64,000 bases of DNA from Gillisia lutea (GTDB lineage: Bacteria > Bacteroidota > Bacteroidia > Flavobacteriales > Flavobacteriaceae): the NCBI RefSeq assembly GCF_021568705.1, contig NZ_JAKGTH010000007.1, positions 1 to 64,000 of the forward strand, given 5' to 3'. Of the stretch, positions 38,809 to 47,605 are shown one piece after another. The notes beneath the pieces were generated by a model that saw nothing but the letters and a program-made list of their open reading frames with translations, did no database searches and had not been told where the DNA came from. The position numbers and the translations under genes are program-made. How positions within the stretch are numbered: the stretch's first letter is position 1; each line of letters opens with the position of its first letter.

Positions 38809-39739
38809 ACCCTTGATAAAAAAAGGGCCGTTAAAGACATTTCTATTTTTCTTAGGTTTTTCAGCCTTTATTTGGGTTATCGTTCAGTTCTCTAAAGATT
38901 ATACAGAATCTTTGGAGCTCCCTTTGCAATATGTGAACGTTGATAAAGACAAGATCATCCTGGCGAATAATCCTGATAAGCTGGAGGTGAGAATACGCGA
39001 AAAGGGTTTCAATATTGCATGGAATAAGCTATTTCCTCCCGTGGTAACTATAGATATAAGTGATGCGATCCAGCTGGACGGGATGTTGCTATATGATCTT
39101 GAGAAGCAAAAGGCAGCAATTTTATCTCAGCTTAATGTAGATTATAACGATGCCAATTTCCTGCAAAATGAACTAAAGATCCATTTTCAGCAGCGGGCAG
39201 TTAAAAAAATAAAAGTGCAGCCAAATATTGAATTGGGTTATGCGGTGGGGTATTCGGCTTTGGGTGGCATACAATTAAGCCCAGATTCGGTAAGGGTCAG
39301 CGGTCCGGAAAACATCTTAGATACCTTAAGCTATATTTATACCAAGGCACTTAAGCTTCAAAATATTAGCAAAGATATTAAAGGGAAAGTAAAACTGGAC
39401 ACCTCAGGTCTTGGTGGTGTCACTCTTTTTCAAAATGAAATAAATTACGCTTCAAAAACCGATAAATTCACCGAAGGACAGGTAGATATCCCAATAGAAC
39501 TGGTAAATGTGCCTGCTAACACCAATGTGGTGATCTTTCCTAAGCAGGTGAAAGTATATTATCAGGTAAGTTTAAATGAATTTGATAATATCAAGGCCAA
39601 TCAGTTTAGAGTGATCGCCAATTTTAAGGATGCTTTAGATAGTGATGGTTATGTGCTGGCTGAAATTGTGCAACAACCAGCCCTGGTGAACAATGTTCGG
39701 TTAAATAAAAAGAAAATTCAATTTGTAATTAAGCGATGA
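38783..39739 (+). CDS. YbbR-like domain protein
   Basis: This 318-residue protein has an N-terminal membrane helix (KTFLFFLGFSAFIWVIVQFS, about residues 18-37) and an extracytoplasmic part with YbbR repeats (LPLQYVNVDKDKIILANNPD, SPDSVRVSGPENILDTLSYI, then VPANTNVVIFPKQVKVYYQV). In Firmicutes YbbR/CdaR regulates the c-di-AMP cyclase; in flavobacteria its partner is unclear and no dacA lies here. The start is the ATG at 38783, not the TTG two codons earlier. It overlaps the GT2 gene by 26 bp and coaE by 4 bp, so the three are one translational unit. Confidence 0.82.
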   Translation: MQDKIKIYKPLIKKGPLKTFLFFLGFSAFIWVIVQFSKDYTESLELPLQYVNVDKDKIILANNPDKLEVRIREKGFNIAWNKLFPPVVTIDISDAIQLDGMLLYDLEKQKAAILSQLNVDYNDANFLQNELKIHFQQRAVKKIKVQPNIELGYAVGYSALGGIQLSPDSVRVSGPENILDTLSYIYTKALKLQNISKDIKGKVKLDTSGLGGVTLFQNEINYASKTDKFTEGQVDIPIELVNVPANTNVVIFPKQVKVYYQVSLNEFDNIKANQFRVIANFKDALDSDGYVLAEIVQQPALVNNVRLNKKKIQFVIKR

Positions 39740-40326
39740 GGGTAGTAGGGCTTACTGGAGGTATAGGAAGTGGAAAAACCACCGTGGCGCACATGTTTCG
39801 CGATTTAGGCGTGCCTCTTTACATTGCTGATGATGCCGGAAAAGCCATAATGAATCGATCGCCGGAAGTGAGAGAGCAACTTATTCAACTTTTTGGAGAA
39901 GAAGCTTATTTAGATGACGATCTTAACAGAAAATACATTGCAGGGAAAGTATTTAATACGCCTTCTTTATTGCAAAAATTGAATGCAATTGTACACCCTG
40001 CCGTTGCTAAAGATTTTGAAGAATGGAAACAACGGCAAACTGCAGCTTATGTATTGTATGAAGCAGCTATACTTTTTGAATCTGGTGGGCATAAAAAATG
40101 TGATGAGGTAATTCTTGTAACCTCTCCATACCAGCTAAGAATTTCCCGACTTCAAAAAAGAGATGGTTCCTCGCTCGAGGAAATTGAAGCCAGAATGCAG
40201 CACCAGTGGCCGGATTCCCGGAAAAGAGAACTGGCAACTTTCGAGCTAATCAATATTAATTTGGACGATACAAAGGAACAAGTAAGAAATCTGCATGAAA
40301 TTCTCTTAAAAGCTGATAAAGTTTAG
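39736..40326 (+). CDS. coaE: Dephospho-CoA kinase
   Basis: CoaE phosphorylates the 3'-OH of dephospho-CoA, the final step in CoA synthesis. The 196-residue protein has the P-loop VGLTGGIGSGKTTVAHMF (residues about 3-20), DDAGKAIM (about 32-39), AIVHPAVAKDF and YEAAILFESGGHKKCDEV (about 108-125). It ends a tight GT2-ybbR-coaE cluster and shares a pathway with coaBC upstream. Confidence 0.95.
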   Translation: MRVVGLTGGIGSGKTTVAHMFRDLGVPLYIADDAGKAIMNRSPEVREQLIQLFGEEAYLDDDLNRKYIAGKVFNTPSLLQKLNAIVHPAVAKDFEEWKQRQTAAYVLYEAAILFESGGHKKCDEVILVTSPYQLRISRLQKRDGSSLEEIEARMQHQWPDSRKRELATFELININLDDTKEQVRNLHEILLKADKV

Positions 40327-40392
40327 GTGGTGTTTTGTTAACATTTGGTTAAATCGATTAATCTCTAAATGTTAAAATATTACTTTTGGGGG

Positions 40393-41949
40393 ATGAATAA
40401 AAAGCTTTTCCTACTTCTTATTGTGCTTATGAGCCTATCGCTTATAGGAATAATTTTTGTGCAAGGTTACTGGATAAAAAGTACCGTGGATGATAAGGAG
40501 GAGCAATTTTCTTTCAATGCAAAACAGGTTCTTATTAACGTCTCCAAAGAATTGCAAAATAAGGAATTGGAGAATTTCTGGTTCGAATTTAATGCCGCGG
40601 GAAATGCCGATACTACTTTAAACGATATCAGTCTCGCTAAATATTACAAATTAGACAAGAATTCCCTGAAAAACAGTAAAGATCTTATTCCGGAAGAAGA
40701 TTATAAAGCTTCATCAGATTTTCTTATCACCGCTCAGGATAGTATTCAATTTGCCATTTTGATCAATAAGAAGATGAATCAGCTTTTTGGAAATGAAGAA
40801 GCATCTAATAGAAAGTTAACCTCTCAGGAACGGATTAATAAGTTAATGGGAATGAAGGATGCCGAGAAAGAGATGCTTAGCGCTTATATTTCTGAATATT
40901 CCTCCAGAATTCCTATTCATAAACGTTTGACGGAAGAAACAATTGCTACTTTACTTACCAGGGAGTTGGAAAATTATAACCTAAATACCGAGTTTGAATT
41001 TGGAGTATACAGCAATTCACTGGCAACAAAAGTACATTCAGATAATTTCTCTGTAGATTATCCTGCAACCTACGGGGTGCCTTTATTTGTAGATCTTGCA
41101 GGGAACAGTAACTATCAGTTATTGGTGAACTTTACCGGAAAGAAGAAAGTAGTTTTATCATCGGTAACCTTAATGGCGGCCATGTCCATTATATTCACCC
41201 TTATTATTGTAATAGCATATTCCAGTGCCTTGTCTCAACTTATCAAGCAACGCCAGATCTCACAAATAAAGACAGATTTTATCAATAATATGACGCATGA
41301 GTTCAAAACGCCTATCGCTACTATCAATTTGGCTTTAGATGCTATTAAGAACCCAAAGATCATTTGCGATCAGGAAAAAGTTACCCGGTACTTGAATATG
41401 ATTCGGGAAGAGAATAAACGCATGCATGCCCAGGTAGAAAATGTACTACAAATTTCGAAACTGGAAAAGAATGAGCTGGACCTTAAGAAGGAACGCCTTC
41501 ATTTACACGAGATCATAGAAGATTCTATTACTCATATAGAATTGATCGTTGAAGACAGAAATGGTTATATTAAAACTCATTTTGGGGCATTGAAATCTTC
41601 TATTCTGGCCAATCAGGATCATCTTACCAATGTAATGGTGAATATTCTGGACAATGCCGTAAAATATTCAGAAGATGAACCAAAAATTGATATCTATACC
41701 GAGAACGTACGTAATTATATCGTTCTTAAAATAAGAGATCAGGGAACAGGAATGAGCAAATCTGTTCAAAAGAAAATATTTCAAAAATTCTACCGGGAAC
41801 ATACCGGAGATATTCATAATGTGAAAGGCCATGGTCTTGGTCTTGCATATGTAAAACGCATCCTGGACGATCATCACGCTACCATTAATGTAGAAAGTGA
41901 GAAAGGAAAAGGAAGTACCTTTATAATTAAATTACCACTAATAACATAG
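40393..41949 (+). CDS. Sensor histidine kinase
   Basis: This 518-residue kinase has two membrane helices (residues about 4-24 and 260-287) flanking a periplasmic sensor domain of about 230 residues that I cannot classify. The HisKA box NNMTHEFKTPIATINLALDA carries phospho-acceptor His302, and the ATPase domain has the N box NILDNAVKYSED, G1 DQGTGMSKS and G2 HGLGLAYVKRILDD. The start is the MNKK ATG at 40393; eight upstream open codons overlap a TACTTTTG promoter-like box (40381-40388). It is followed 3 bp later by its response regulator. It resembles the RprX type of Bacteroides; the signal is unknown. Confidence 0.92.
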   Translation: MNKKLFLLLIVLMSLSLIGIIFVQGYWIKSTVDDKEEQFSFNAKQVLINVSKELQNKELENFWFEFNAAGNADTTLNDISLAKYYKLDKNSLKNSKDLIPEEDYKASSDFLITAQDSIQFAILINKKMNQLFGNEEASNRKLTSQERINKLMGMKDAEKEMLSAYISEYSSRIPIHKRLTEETIATLLTRELENYNLNTEFEFGVYSNSLATKVHSDNFSVDYPATYGVPLFVDLAGNSNYQLLVNFTGKKKVVLSSVTLMAAMSIIFTLIIVIAYSSALSQLIKQRQISQIKTDFINNMTHEFKTPIATINLALDAIKNPKIICDQEKVTRYLNMIREENKRMHAQVENVLQISKLEKNELDLKKERLHLHEIIEDSITHIELIVEDRNGYIKTHFGALKSSILANQDHLTNVMVNILDNAVKYSEDEPKIDIYTENVRNYIVLKIRDQGTGMSKSVQKKIFQKFYREHTGDIHNVKGHGLGLAYVKRILDDHHATINVESEKGKGSTFIIKLPLIT

Positions 41950-41952
41950 TAT

Positions 41953-42672
41953 ATGGAAACTGAAAACAAGAAAATTTTACTAGTTGAAGACGATCCGAAC
42001 TTCGGAACGGTATTGAAGGATTATCTAGCGATGAACGACTATGAGGTTACGCACGCTAAGAATGGAATGGAAGGATTCGAAAAATTCAAGAAAGACGATT
42101 TTGATCTTTGTATCCTGGATGTGATGATGCCTTATAAAGACGGTTTCACCCTGGCAAAGGAAATTCGCGATAAGAATGAAGATGTGCCAATTATCTTTTT
42201 AACTGCCAAGGCAATGAAAGAAGATGTGTTGAAAGGTTATAAAGTAGGGGCCGATGATTACCTGAACAAACCTTTTGATAGTGAAGTGCTTTTAATGAAG
42301 ATTAAGGCCATTATGCAGCGCAAAGCTACCGATAGTGTTGCCGACAGTAAGCAATTTGAATTTGAGATAGGTGGTTTCCACCTGAACTCTAAATTGAGAT
42401 TTTTAACCTATAATGGGGACGAGCCAATTAAACTTTCTCCAAAAGAGAATGAATTATTGCGTTTGCTTGCCCTTCATGAAAACGATTTAATGCCGCGTGA
42501 ACTGGCACTTACCAAGATATGGAGAGACGATAACTACTTTACTTCAAGAAGTATGGACGTGTATATCGCCAAATTGCGTAAGTACCTTAAAGTAGACGAG
42601 AATGTTGAGATCCTGAACATTCACGGGGAAGGCTTTAGACTTGTGGTAAAGAATAAAGAAAGCGAAGCTTAA
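41953..42672 (+). CDS. OmpR-family response regulator
   Basis: This 239-residue DNA-binding regulator has a receiver domain (LLVEDDPNFGTVLKDYL, phospho-acceptor Asp56 in LCILDVMMPYKDG, LTAKAMKEDVLKGYKVGADD with a conserved Lys near residue 106) and a C-terminal winged helix (LSPKENELLRLLALHENDLM, RSMDVYIAKLRKYL, ILNIHGEGFRLVV). It is cotranscribed with the sensor kinase just upstream; the pair resembles RprX/RprY. The next gene, a large T9SS surface protein, is separated by a branched terminator and could be a target, which is unproven. Confidence 0.93.
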   Translation: METENKKILLVEDDPNFGTVLKDYLAMNDYEVTHAKNGMEGFEKFKKDDFDLCILDVMMPYKDGFTLAKEIRDKNEDVPIIFLTAKAMKEDVLKGYKVGADDYLNKPFDSEVLLMKIKAIMQRKATDSVADSKQFEFEIGGFHLNSKLRFLTYNGDEPIKLSPKENELLRLLALHENDLMPRELALTKIWRDDNYFTSRSMDVYIAKLRKYLKVDENVEILNIHGEGFRLVVKNKESEA

Positions 42673-42698
42673 CATATAGAATTTCAGTTTCTAGAACG

Positions 42699-42798
42699 AG
42701 ACTGTATAAAGAATAGAACAAAAGTCTACATATAAGTGCAGCTAATGCGCTTAACCTGTGTGGGTTAATATAAGTTCTAATCTTTATACGGTCTTTTT
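42699..42798 (+). terminator. Branched structured terminator or small RNA
   Basis: A closing stem of 14 bp (42699-42712 with 42781-42794, one G-U) continues, after an A-A mismatch, into 6 bp (42714-42719 with 42774-42779), then T5. The enclosed part folds into two hairpins: AAGTGCA/TGCGCTT (42734-42752) and TTAACC/GGTTAA (42751-42768), which share two bases. On the plus strand this ends at a T-run, so it can terminate the two-component operon; the elaborate interior is unusual for that purpose. Confidence 0.6.
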
Positions 42799-42848
42799 GT
42801 ATTTGAATGTTACCCAGTAAGATAGGCATGTTTCTTGAGAAACTACCT

Positions 42849-42856
42849 TATATTTG
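42849..42856 (+). promoter_or_regulatory. TAnnTTTG box upstream of the HYR gene
   Basis: TATATTTG matches the Bacteroidota -7 consensus and lies 20 bp upstream of the ATG at 42877. The -33 element is not clear. Confidence 0.5.
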
Positions 42857-42876
42857 CACCCCAAGCGGTTAACTAA

Positions 42877-45800
42877 ATGAGTAGCACTATTACCCCTAAT
42901 TTAGCGCAATACATATCTTCCCCTTTCGCCAGGAGAAGCTACCGTGTTCTGTTCATACTTTGGCTTGCGCTACTTTTCTCTACTTATAGTTTTGGACAGG
43001 CTCCCACTTATACATATGAAGATGGAATGGATTTGGAATTTATAAATGTCCAGTTCACAGATATTTTCGATTTAGATGCGAAGCTTAATAAAGTAATTCT
43101 AGCTGTTGATACTAATAATGAGGGAGAAGTTTTCGTCCTGACTTTTGGAAATGGTATTAAAAGAGTAGATGCTACAGGTGGTTTAATCGACTTTATTCCA
43201 AATGAAGATAATAGATTAAGTTCTCCAATGGATTTTGCTATTAATAGCGATGGTAAATTTTATGTCGCCACTAATGAAAGCAATAGGCGTTTTATAAGAG
43301 TTTATTCATCTACAGGTGCGTACTTGTCATCGGAGTTATTAGGTGATGGTACTTATGGTACTGGATCTAATCAGTTTAAAGGCCCAGTAGGGTTAACCTT
43401 CGATAAGGATGATAATTTATATGTGGCAGATCATTATATAGGCGATGAGCAAAATGTTCCAGAGCCTAGTCGTATTAAGATTTTTTTTAAAGATGTAAAT
43501 GGGAGTTATAAGGATAATTTATTAACTCAATTTGATAAAGTAGAGGGTGTTCCATTGAACTTTCCCTACAGGCTGGCAGTAGATAGTTCAAAAAATATTT
43601 ATATAGCGGAATTGGGAAGTGGTAATGGAAGAGTACAAGTAGTTAAGCTAGATGTAGATAATAATCCATTCAAAATTGATGAAATTGCGGGAAATATTGA
43701 TGAAATAGGATCACCAGGTAGTATAGTTATAGATAATTACGATAATATTTTTATCTCAGACTTTGGTGATAAGGTAAACATTACAACTATTCTAGAAGCA
43801 GCAAATAATCCTGAAGAACTATTAGACGTTTTTGATGACGTGAAAGAGGGAATAGAGGACGATGTGTTCAAAATAAATGTCTACAACTCTAATCGTACGT
43901 ATTTAGATAAGATATCTTTAAAAATTGATTGGGCAATTGATATGGCTATAGACCCTTGCGGAAAACTTTACGTAAACGATGCCATTGTATCAGGAACTAA
44001 AGGGAGGGCACCTTTTTATTTTAATATGAATGCTAATTTTAATTTTTATCTCGAGGTGTATAAGAGAAGTCCGGGTTATGATTCCGTTAAACCTGTACTG
44101 GTTACTTTTCCTGAAGATATCACGATTCCCAATGATGAGGGTGAAAATTATGCTGTAGTTTCTTATGCAGAACCTACATTTACTGATTCTGGTCCTGTAA
44201 CACTTACTATTACCGATGGGTATGCTTCGGGAAGTCAGTTTCCAATTGGAACTACAACTGTGAAGTTTAAAGCCACTGATATTTGCGGAAACTCTTCTTT
44301 CTATGAATTCGAAGTTACTGTTGAAGAAAATACTCTAGATACAGAAGCTCCTGTAATTTCTTGTCCGGCTAATATTACCCAAAATATAGATGGAGATAAA
44401 TGTAGTGCCATTGTAACATTTGCTGATGCTACAGCTACCGATAATTCCGGTTCAGTAACGGTAACACAAACTGCAGGTTTAACGTCGGGCAGTGAATTTC
44501 CGGTTGGAACTTCTACAGTAACGTTTCAGGCCGAGGATGAAGCTGGGCTAAAAGCCGAATGTAGTTTTACGGTGACCATCATAGACAATGAAGTCCCACT
44601 AATAATCTGTCCTTCCAATATTTCAGAAACCGTTGATTTTGGAGAGCCGGGAAAAGTGGTGACTTTTGCCGCTCCGAGTGTTAGCGATAATTGCTCCGGA
44701 ACTACACTTCAACAAACCGCAGGATTGTCTTCCGGTAGTGAATTTCCGATAGGGGTTACAACAAATACATTTAAAGTAACCGATGCAGCTGGTCTAGTTG
44801 CAGAATGCAGCTTTACAGTAGAGGTAAAAGAAGGAGCAGATACAGAAGCTCCTGTAATTTCTTGTCCGGCTAATATTACCCAAAATATAGATGGAGATAA
44901 ATGTAGTGCCATTGTAACATTTGCTGATGCTACAGCTACCGATAATTCCGGTTCAGTAACGGTAACACAAACTGCAGGTTTAACGTCGGGCAGTGAATTT
45001 CCGGTTGGAACTTCTACAGTAACCTTCCAGGCCGAGGATGATTTAGGAAACACCGAAAACTGTAGTTTTTCTATAACTATTGTGGATAATATAACTCCAA
45101 CCTTTGAATGTCCCGATAATATCACTGCTGGTTTTGAAATTACTCAAGGTTATACTGTGCCAGATTTTTCGAGCTTTTTACCGGCGTCCGATAATTGTGA
45201 TACCAATTTACGTTACACGCAAAGCCCCGCACCAGATTCTATAATTACGGCAGAAGGAGATTATCCTGTAGTGCTAACTGCAACCGATGCAGGTGGAAAT
45301 ACCGCCAGTTGTTCCTTCATGGTGGTATTACAAGAAGAACCTCAGGAAAATGTTCCTCCGGTTACCAATGCCGATGCTTATAATACTTTTAAGGAAGAAA
45401 CTTTAAGCGTAGATGCTCCCGGTGTGCTTGCTAATGATACCGATGCCAATGGAGATGCTTTTACGGCGGTTATTCAACGAACCACGATAAACGGAAACTT
45501 GATTTTTTATCCCGACGGTGGGTTTGTTTATATACCCGATACCGGCTTTACCGGTGTAGATAGTTTTACCTATACCGCTACCGATGGTATTTCAGGGACT
45601 TCTAATGTAGCTACGGTTACTATAAATGTACTGGACCCATCAAATGAAAATGTGGCTCCGGTTTCTGTAGACGATGCTTTTCAAATTACGCAAAATCAAA
45701 CCTTAAACGTAAGTGCGCCGGGTGTGCTTGCTAACGACACCGATGCCAATGGAGATACTCTGACCTCTTTTGCGAGATCGGCTACCGGAAATGGTTCCTT

Positions 45801-46674
45801 CTCTTTTAATACCGATGGTTCTTTTACTTATACTCCCAATGCCGGGTTCGTGGGTACCGATAGTTTTACCTATGTGGCCAATGATGGAAATCTGGATTCT
45901 GAAATTGCCACCGTTGTAATTGAAGTGATTACACAAAGCACAACCAATGTAGTTTGTAAAGATGCCATTCAATTAGAGTTGGATGAATCTGGAAATGCAA
46001 GTCTGAATGCCGAAGAACTCTTCACTGAAAAACCAGATGATCTGCAGTATACTGTAAGCCGATCTAATTTTACCTGTAACGATCTTGGGGGGACAACTGT
46101 AACTTTAAGTTATTCTAACGCAAGTGTGCAGGGATCCTGTGAGGTGGAAGTTAGTGTGGTAGATACACTGGCGCCTACAATTCTTTCAAAAGAGATTAGT
46201 GTAGAATTGGATGAGTTTGGAACTGTGAATATTACTCCAGAAATGCTGGATAATGGCACTTTAGATAACTGTGGAGATGTTACTTTAAGTCTTGATAAAA
46301 CCAGTTTTAGCTGTAAGGAATTGGGTGAAAATATAGTACTATTAACTGCCGTAGATGCAAGCGGTAATTCGGCATCTGTTCAGGTGAAAGTAGAAGTTGC
46401 AGGAGATTGTGGGGTAACAGGAGAACCTGAAATTCCATATATCTTTATCTATCCTAATCCCACCGATGGCAGGTTTAGCTACTCAGTTTCTGACGGAGTA
46501 ATAATTGAAAAAGTAGAGGTATACGATTTCCGTGGCAGATATATTCAAACCAAAACGTATCCCGCAAATTTTTTCGAATACAAAATGGATCTTAGCGATT
46601 TACAACAAGCTGTGTATGTGCTGCATGTTTATACCAATATTGGGAATAAGATACTGAGGGTGATTATTCGTTAA
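42877..46674 (+). CDS. Large secreted HYR/cadherin-like protein with T9SS sorting domain
   Basis: This 1265-residue protein is predicted to be exported by the type IX system and attached or released at the cell surface. A long signal (about residues 1-40, hydrophobic core VLFILWLALLFSTYSFG) is followed by a beta-propeller-like region (about 45-400; VGLTFDKDDNLYVADHYIGD and similar NHL-type strands), about five HYR/Ig-like modules (about 405-825; repeating VISCPANIT and SGSEFPVGTSTVTF), two cadherin-like modules (about 830-1020; LANDTDANGD, FTGVDSFTYTATDG), two further Ig-like modules (1020-1180) and a T9SS type A C-terminal domain (YIFIYPNPTDGRFSYSV). Two HYR modules are encoded by an identical 186-bp repeat. 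Adhesion or matrix binding is the likely role. Confidence 0.92.
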   Translation: MSSTITPNLAQYISSPFARRSYRVLFILWLALLFSTYSFGQAPTYTYEDGMDLEFINVQFTDIFDLDAKLNKVILAVDTNNEGEVFVLTFGNGIKRVDATGGLIDFIPNEDNRLSSPMDFAINSDGKFYVATNESNRRFIRVYSSTGAYLSSELLGDGTYGTGSNQFKGPVGLTFDKDDNLYVADHYIGDEQNVPEPSRIKIFFKDVNGSYKDNLLTQFDKVEGVPLNFPYRLAVDSSKNIYIAELGSGNGRVQVVKLDVDNNPFKIDEIAGNIDEIGSPGSIVIDNYDNIFISDFGDKVNITTILEAANNPEELLDVFDDVKEGIEDDVFKINVYNSNRTYLDKISLKIDWAIDMAIDPCGKLYVNDAIVSGTKGRAPFYFNMNANFNFYLEVYKRSPGYDSVKPVLVTFPEDITIPNDEGENYAVVSYAEPTFTDSGPVTLTITDGYASGSQFPIGTTTVKFKATDICGNSSFYEFEVTVEENTLDTEAPVISCPANITQNIDGDKCSAIVTFADATATDNSGSVTVTQTAGLTSGSEFPVGTSTVTFQAEDEAGLKAECSFTVTIIDNEVPLIICPSNISETVDFGEPGKVVTFAAPSVSDNCSGTTLQQTAGLSSGSEFPIGVTTNTFKVTDAAGLVAECSFTVEVKEGADTEAPVISCPANITQNIDGDKCSAIVTFADATATDNSGSVTVTQTAGLTSGSEFPVGTSTVTFQAEDDLGNTENCSFSITIVDNITPTFECPDNITAGFEITQGYTVPDFSSFLPASDNCDTNLRYTQSPAPDSIITAEGDYPVVLTATDAGGNTASCSFMVVLQEEPQENVPPVTNADAYNTFKEETLSVDAPGVLANDTDANGDAFTAVIQRTTINGNLIFYPDGGFVYIPDTGFTGVDSFTYTATDGISGTSNVATVTINVLDPSNENVAPVSVDDAFQITQNQTLNVSAPGVLANDTDANGDTLTSFARSATGNGSFSFNTDGSFTYTPNAGFVGTDSFTYVANDGNLDSEIATVVIEVITQSTTNVVCKDAIQLELDESGNASLNAEELFTEKPDDLQYTVSRSNFTCNDLGGTTVTLSYSNASVQGSCEVEVSVVDTLAPTILSKEISVELDEFGTVNITPEMLDNGTLDNCGDVTLSLDKTSFSCKELGENIVLLTAVDASGNSASVQVKVEVAGDCGVTGEPEIPYIFIYPNPTDGRFSYSVSDGVIIEKVEVYDFRGRYIQTKTYPANFFEYKMDLSDLQQAVYVLHVYTNIGNKILRVIIR
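44337..44522 (+). repeat. 186-bp perfect direct repeat, copy 1
   Basis: This segment, coding for residues about 487-549 of the HYR protein, is identical base for base to 44838-45023. Similarity continues with two mismatches for another 18 bp. The spacing is 501 bp, exactly 167 codons, so the reading frame is preserved. Confidence 0.95.
44838..45023 (+). repeat. 186-bp perfect direct repeat, copy 2
   Basis: This is the second copy of the repeat, coding for residues about 654-716. The HYR module between the copies is divergent, so the identity reflects recent duplication or gene conversion of one module rather than general conservation. Confidence 0.95.
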
Positions 46675-46684
46675 AAAATGAATT

Positions 46685-47605
46685 CTATGCTTCGTACCGG
46701 GAGATTTCTTCTTCAATAAAATCGGTAATTTTTGACGTCGGAGTGGTGTAGTCGAACCAGGTAATACTTTTATCTTTTCGAAACCAGGTAAGTTGTCTTT
46801 TCGCAAATCGCCTAGTATTCTTTTTGATCTCTTCCACGGCAGTTTCCAGGTCGGTTCTTCCTTCAAAAAAGGCGAAAATTTCTTTATATCCTACAGTATT
46901 CAGGGCATTAAGCTTGCGTTTTGGGTAAAGTGCCTGTGCTTCTTCCATAAGGCCTTCATCCATCATAATATCTACGCGTCTATTTATTCTATCGTAAATA
47001 TCTTCACGGTCTGCTGTTAATCCTATTTGTATAGTTTTAAAATTTCTTTCTTTGCTGGGTTTATTCAAAAAAGACGAAAAAGGTTTCCCCGAGGCCAGGC
47101 TAATTTCTAAAGCCCGAATTACCCGATGAGGATTGTTGATGTCTATTTGCGTATAATATTGTGGGTCTAGTTCTTTTAACTGTTGTTGCAGTACCGGAAG
47201 ACCTTCAAGCTCCAGCCTCTCATTCAAACCAAAGCGTATTTCCGGGGCAACTTCAGGAAATTCATCTAAGCCTTCAAGAAGAGCTTTTATGTAGAGTCCG
47301 CTACCACCTACAAGAATTAGAACATCGTGTTTTTTAAAGAGATCTTCCACCTTTTGAAGTGCTTCCTTTTCAAAATCGCCCACCGAATAATCATCCTCAA
47401 TAGAGAGATGATGAATAAAATGATGAGGTGCTTCCGCTAATTCTGATTTTGAAGGAGCTGCGGTACCAATTTGCATTTCTTTGAAGAACTGCCTGGAATC
47501 GGCCGAGATAATTTCAGTATGAAAAGCATTTGCCAGCTTGATAGATAAAGCTGTTTTTCCTATTGCTGTCGGGCCTGCAATGCAGATAAGGAATTTATTT
47601 TTCAT
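46685..47605 (-). CDS. miaA: tRNA dimethylallyltransferase MiaA
   Basis: MiaA adds the isopentenyl group to A37 of tRNAs that read codons starting with U. The 306-residue protein has the P-loop IAGPTAIGKTALSIKLA (residues about 9-25), ADSRQFFKEMQIGTA (35-49), VGGSGLYIKALLEGLD (about 98-113), the RVIRALEI block and YPKRKLNALNTVGYKEIFAF. Length is standard. It is convergent with the large surface-protein gene and overlaps the ion-channel gene upstream by 11 bp. Confidence 0.96.
   Translation of the reverse strand: MKNKFLICIAGPTAIGKTALSIKLANAFHTEIISADSRQFFKEMQIGTAAPSKSELAEAPHHFIHHLSIEDDYSVGDFEKEALQKVEDLFKKHDVLILVGGSGLYIKALLEGLDEFPEVAPEIRFGLNERLELEGLPVLQQQLKELDPQYYTQIDINNPHRVIRALEISLASGKPFSSFLNKPSKERNFKTIQIGLTADREDIYDRINRRVDIMMDEGLMEEAQALYPKRKLNALNTVGYKEIFAFFEGRTDLETAVEEIKKNTRRFAKRQLTWFRKDKSITWFDYTTPTSKITDFIEEEISRYEA

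Noticed and set aside
40381-40388. TACTTTTG promoter of the histidine kinase
   Set aside because: The box ends 4 bp before the ATG, so it would give a leaderless message or start inside the gene, and no -33 element lies at the right distance; probably chance.
42699-42798. SRP RNA
   Set aside because: The length and long stem fit loosely, but the conserved SRP apical motif (GGAAG-type loop with AGCAG) is absent.
44709-45125. 138-residue minus-strand reading frame in the HYR gene
   Set aside because: It is the antisense shadow of repetitive HYR coding sequence and has no start signals or family features.
45414-45760. CRISPR-like repeats
   Set aside because: The similarity is between two cadherin-like coding modules, not short regular spacers.
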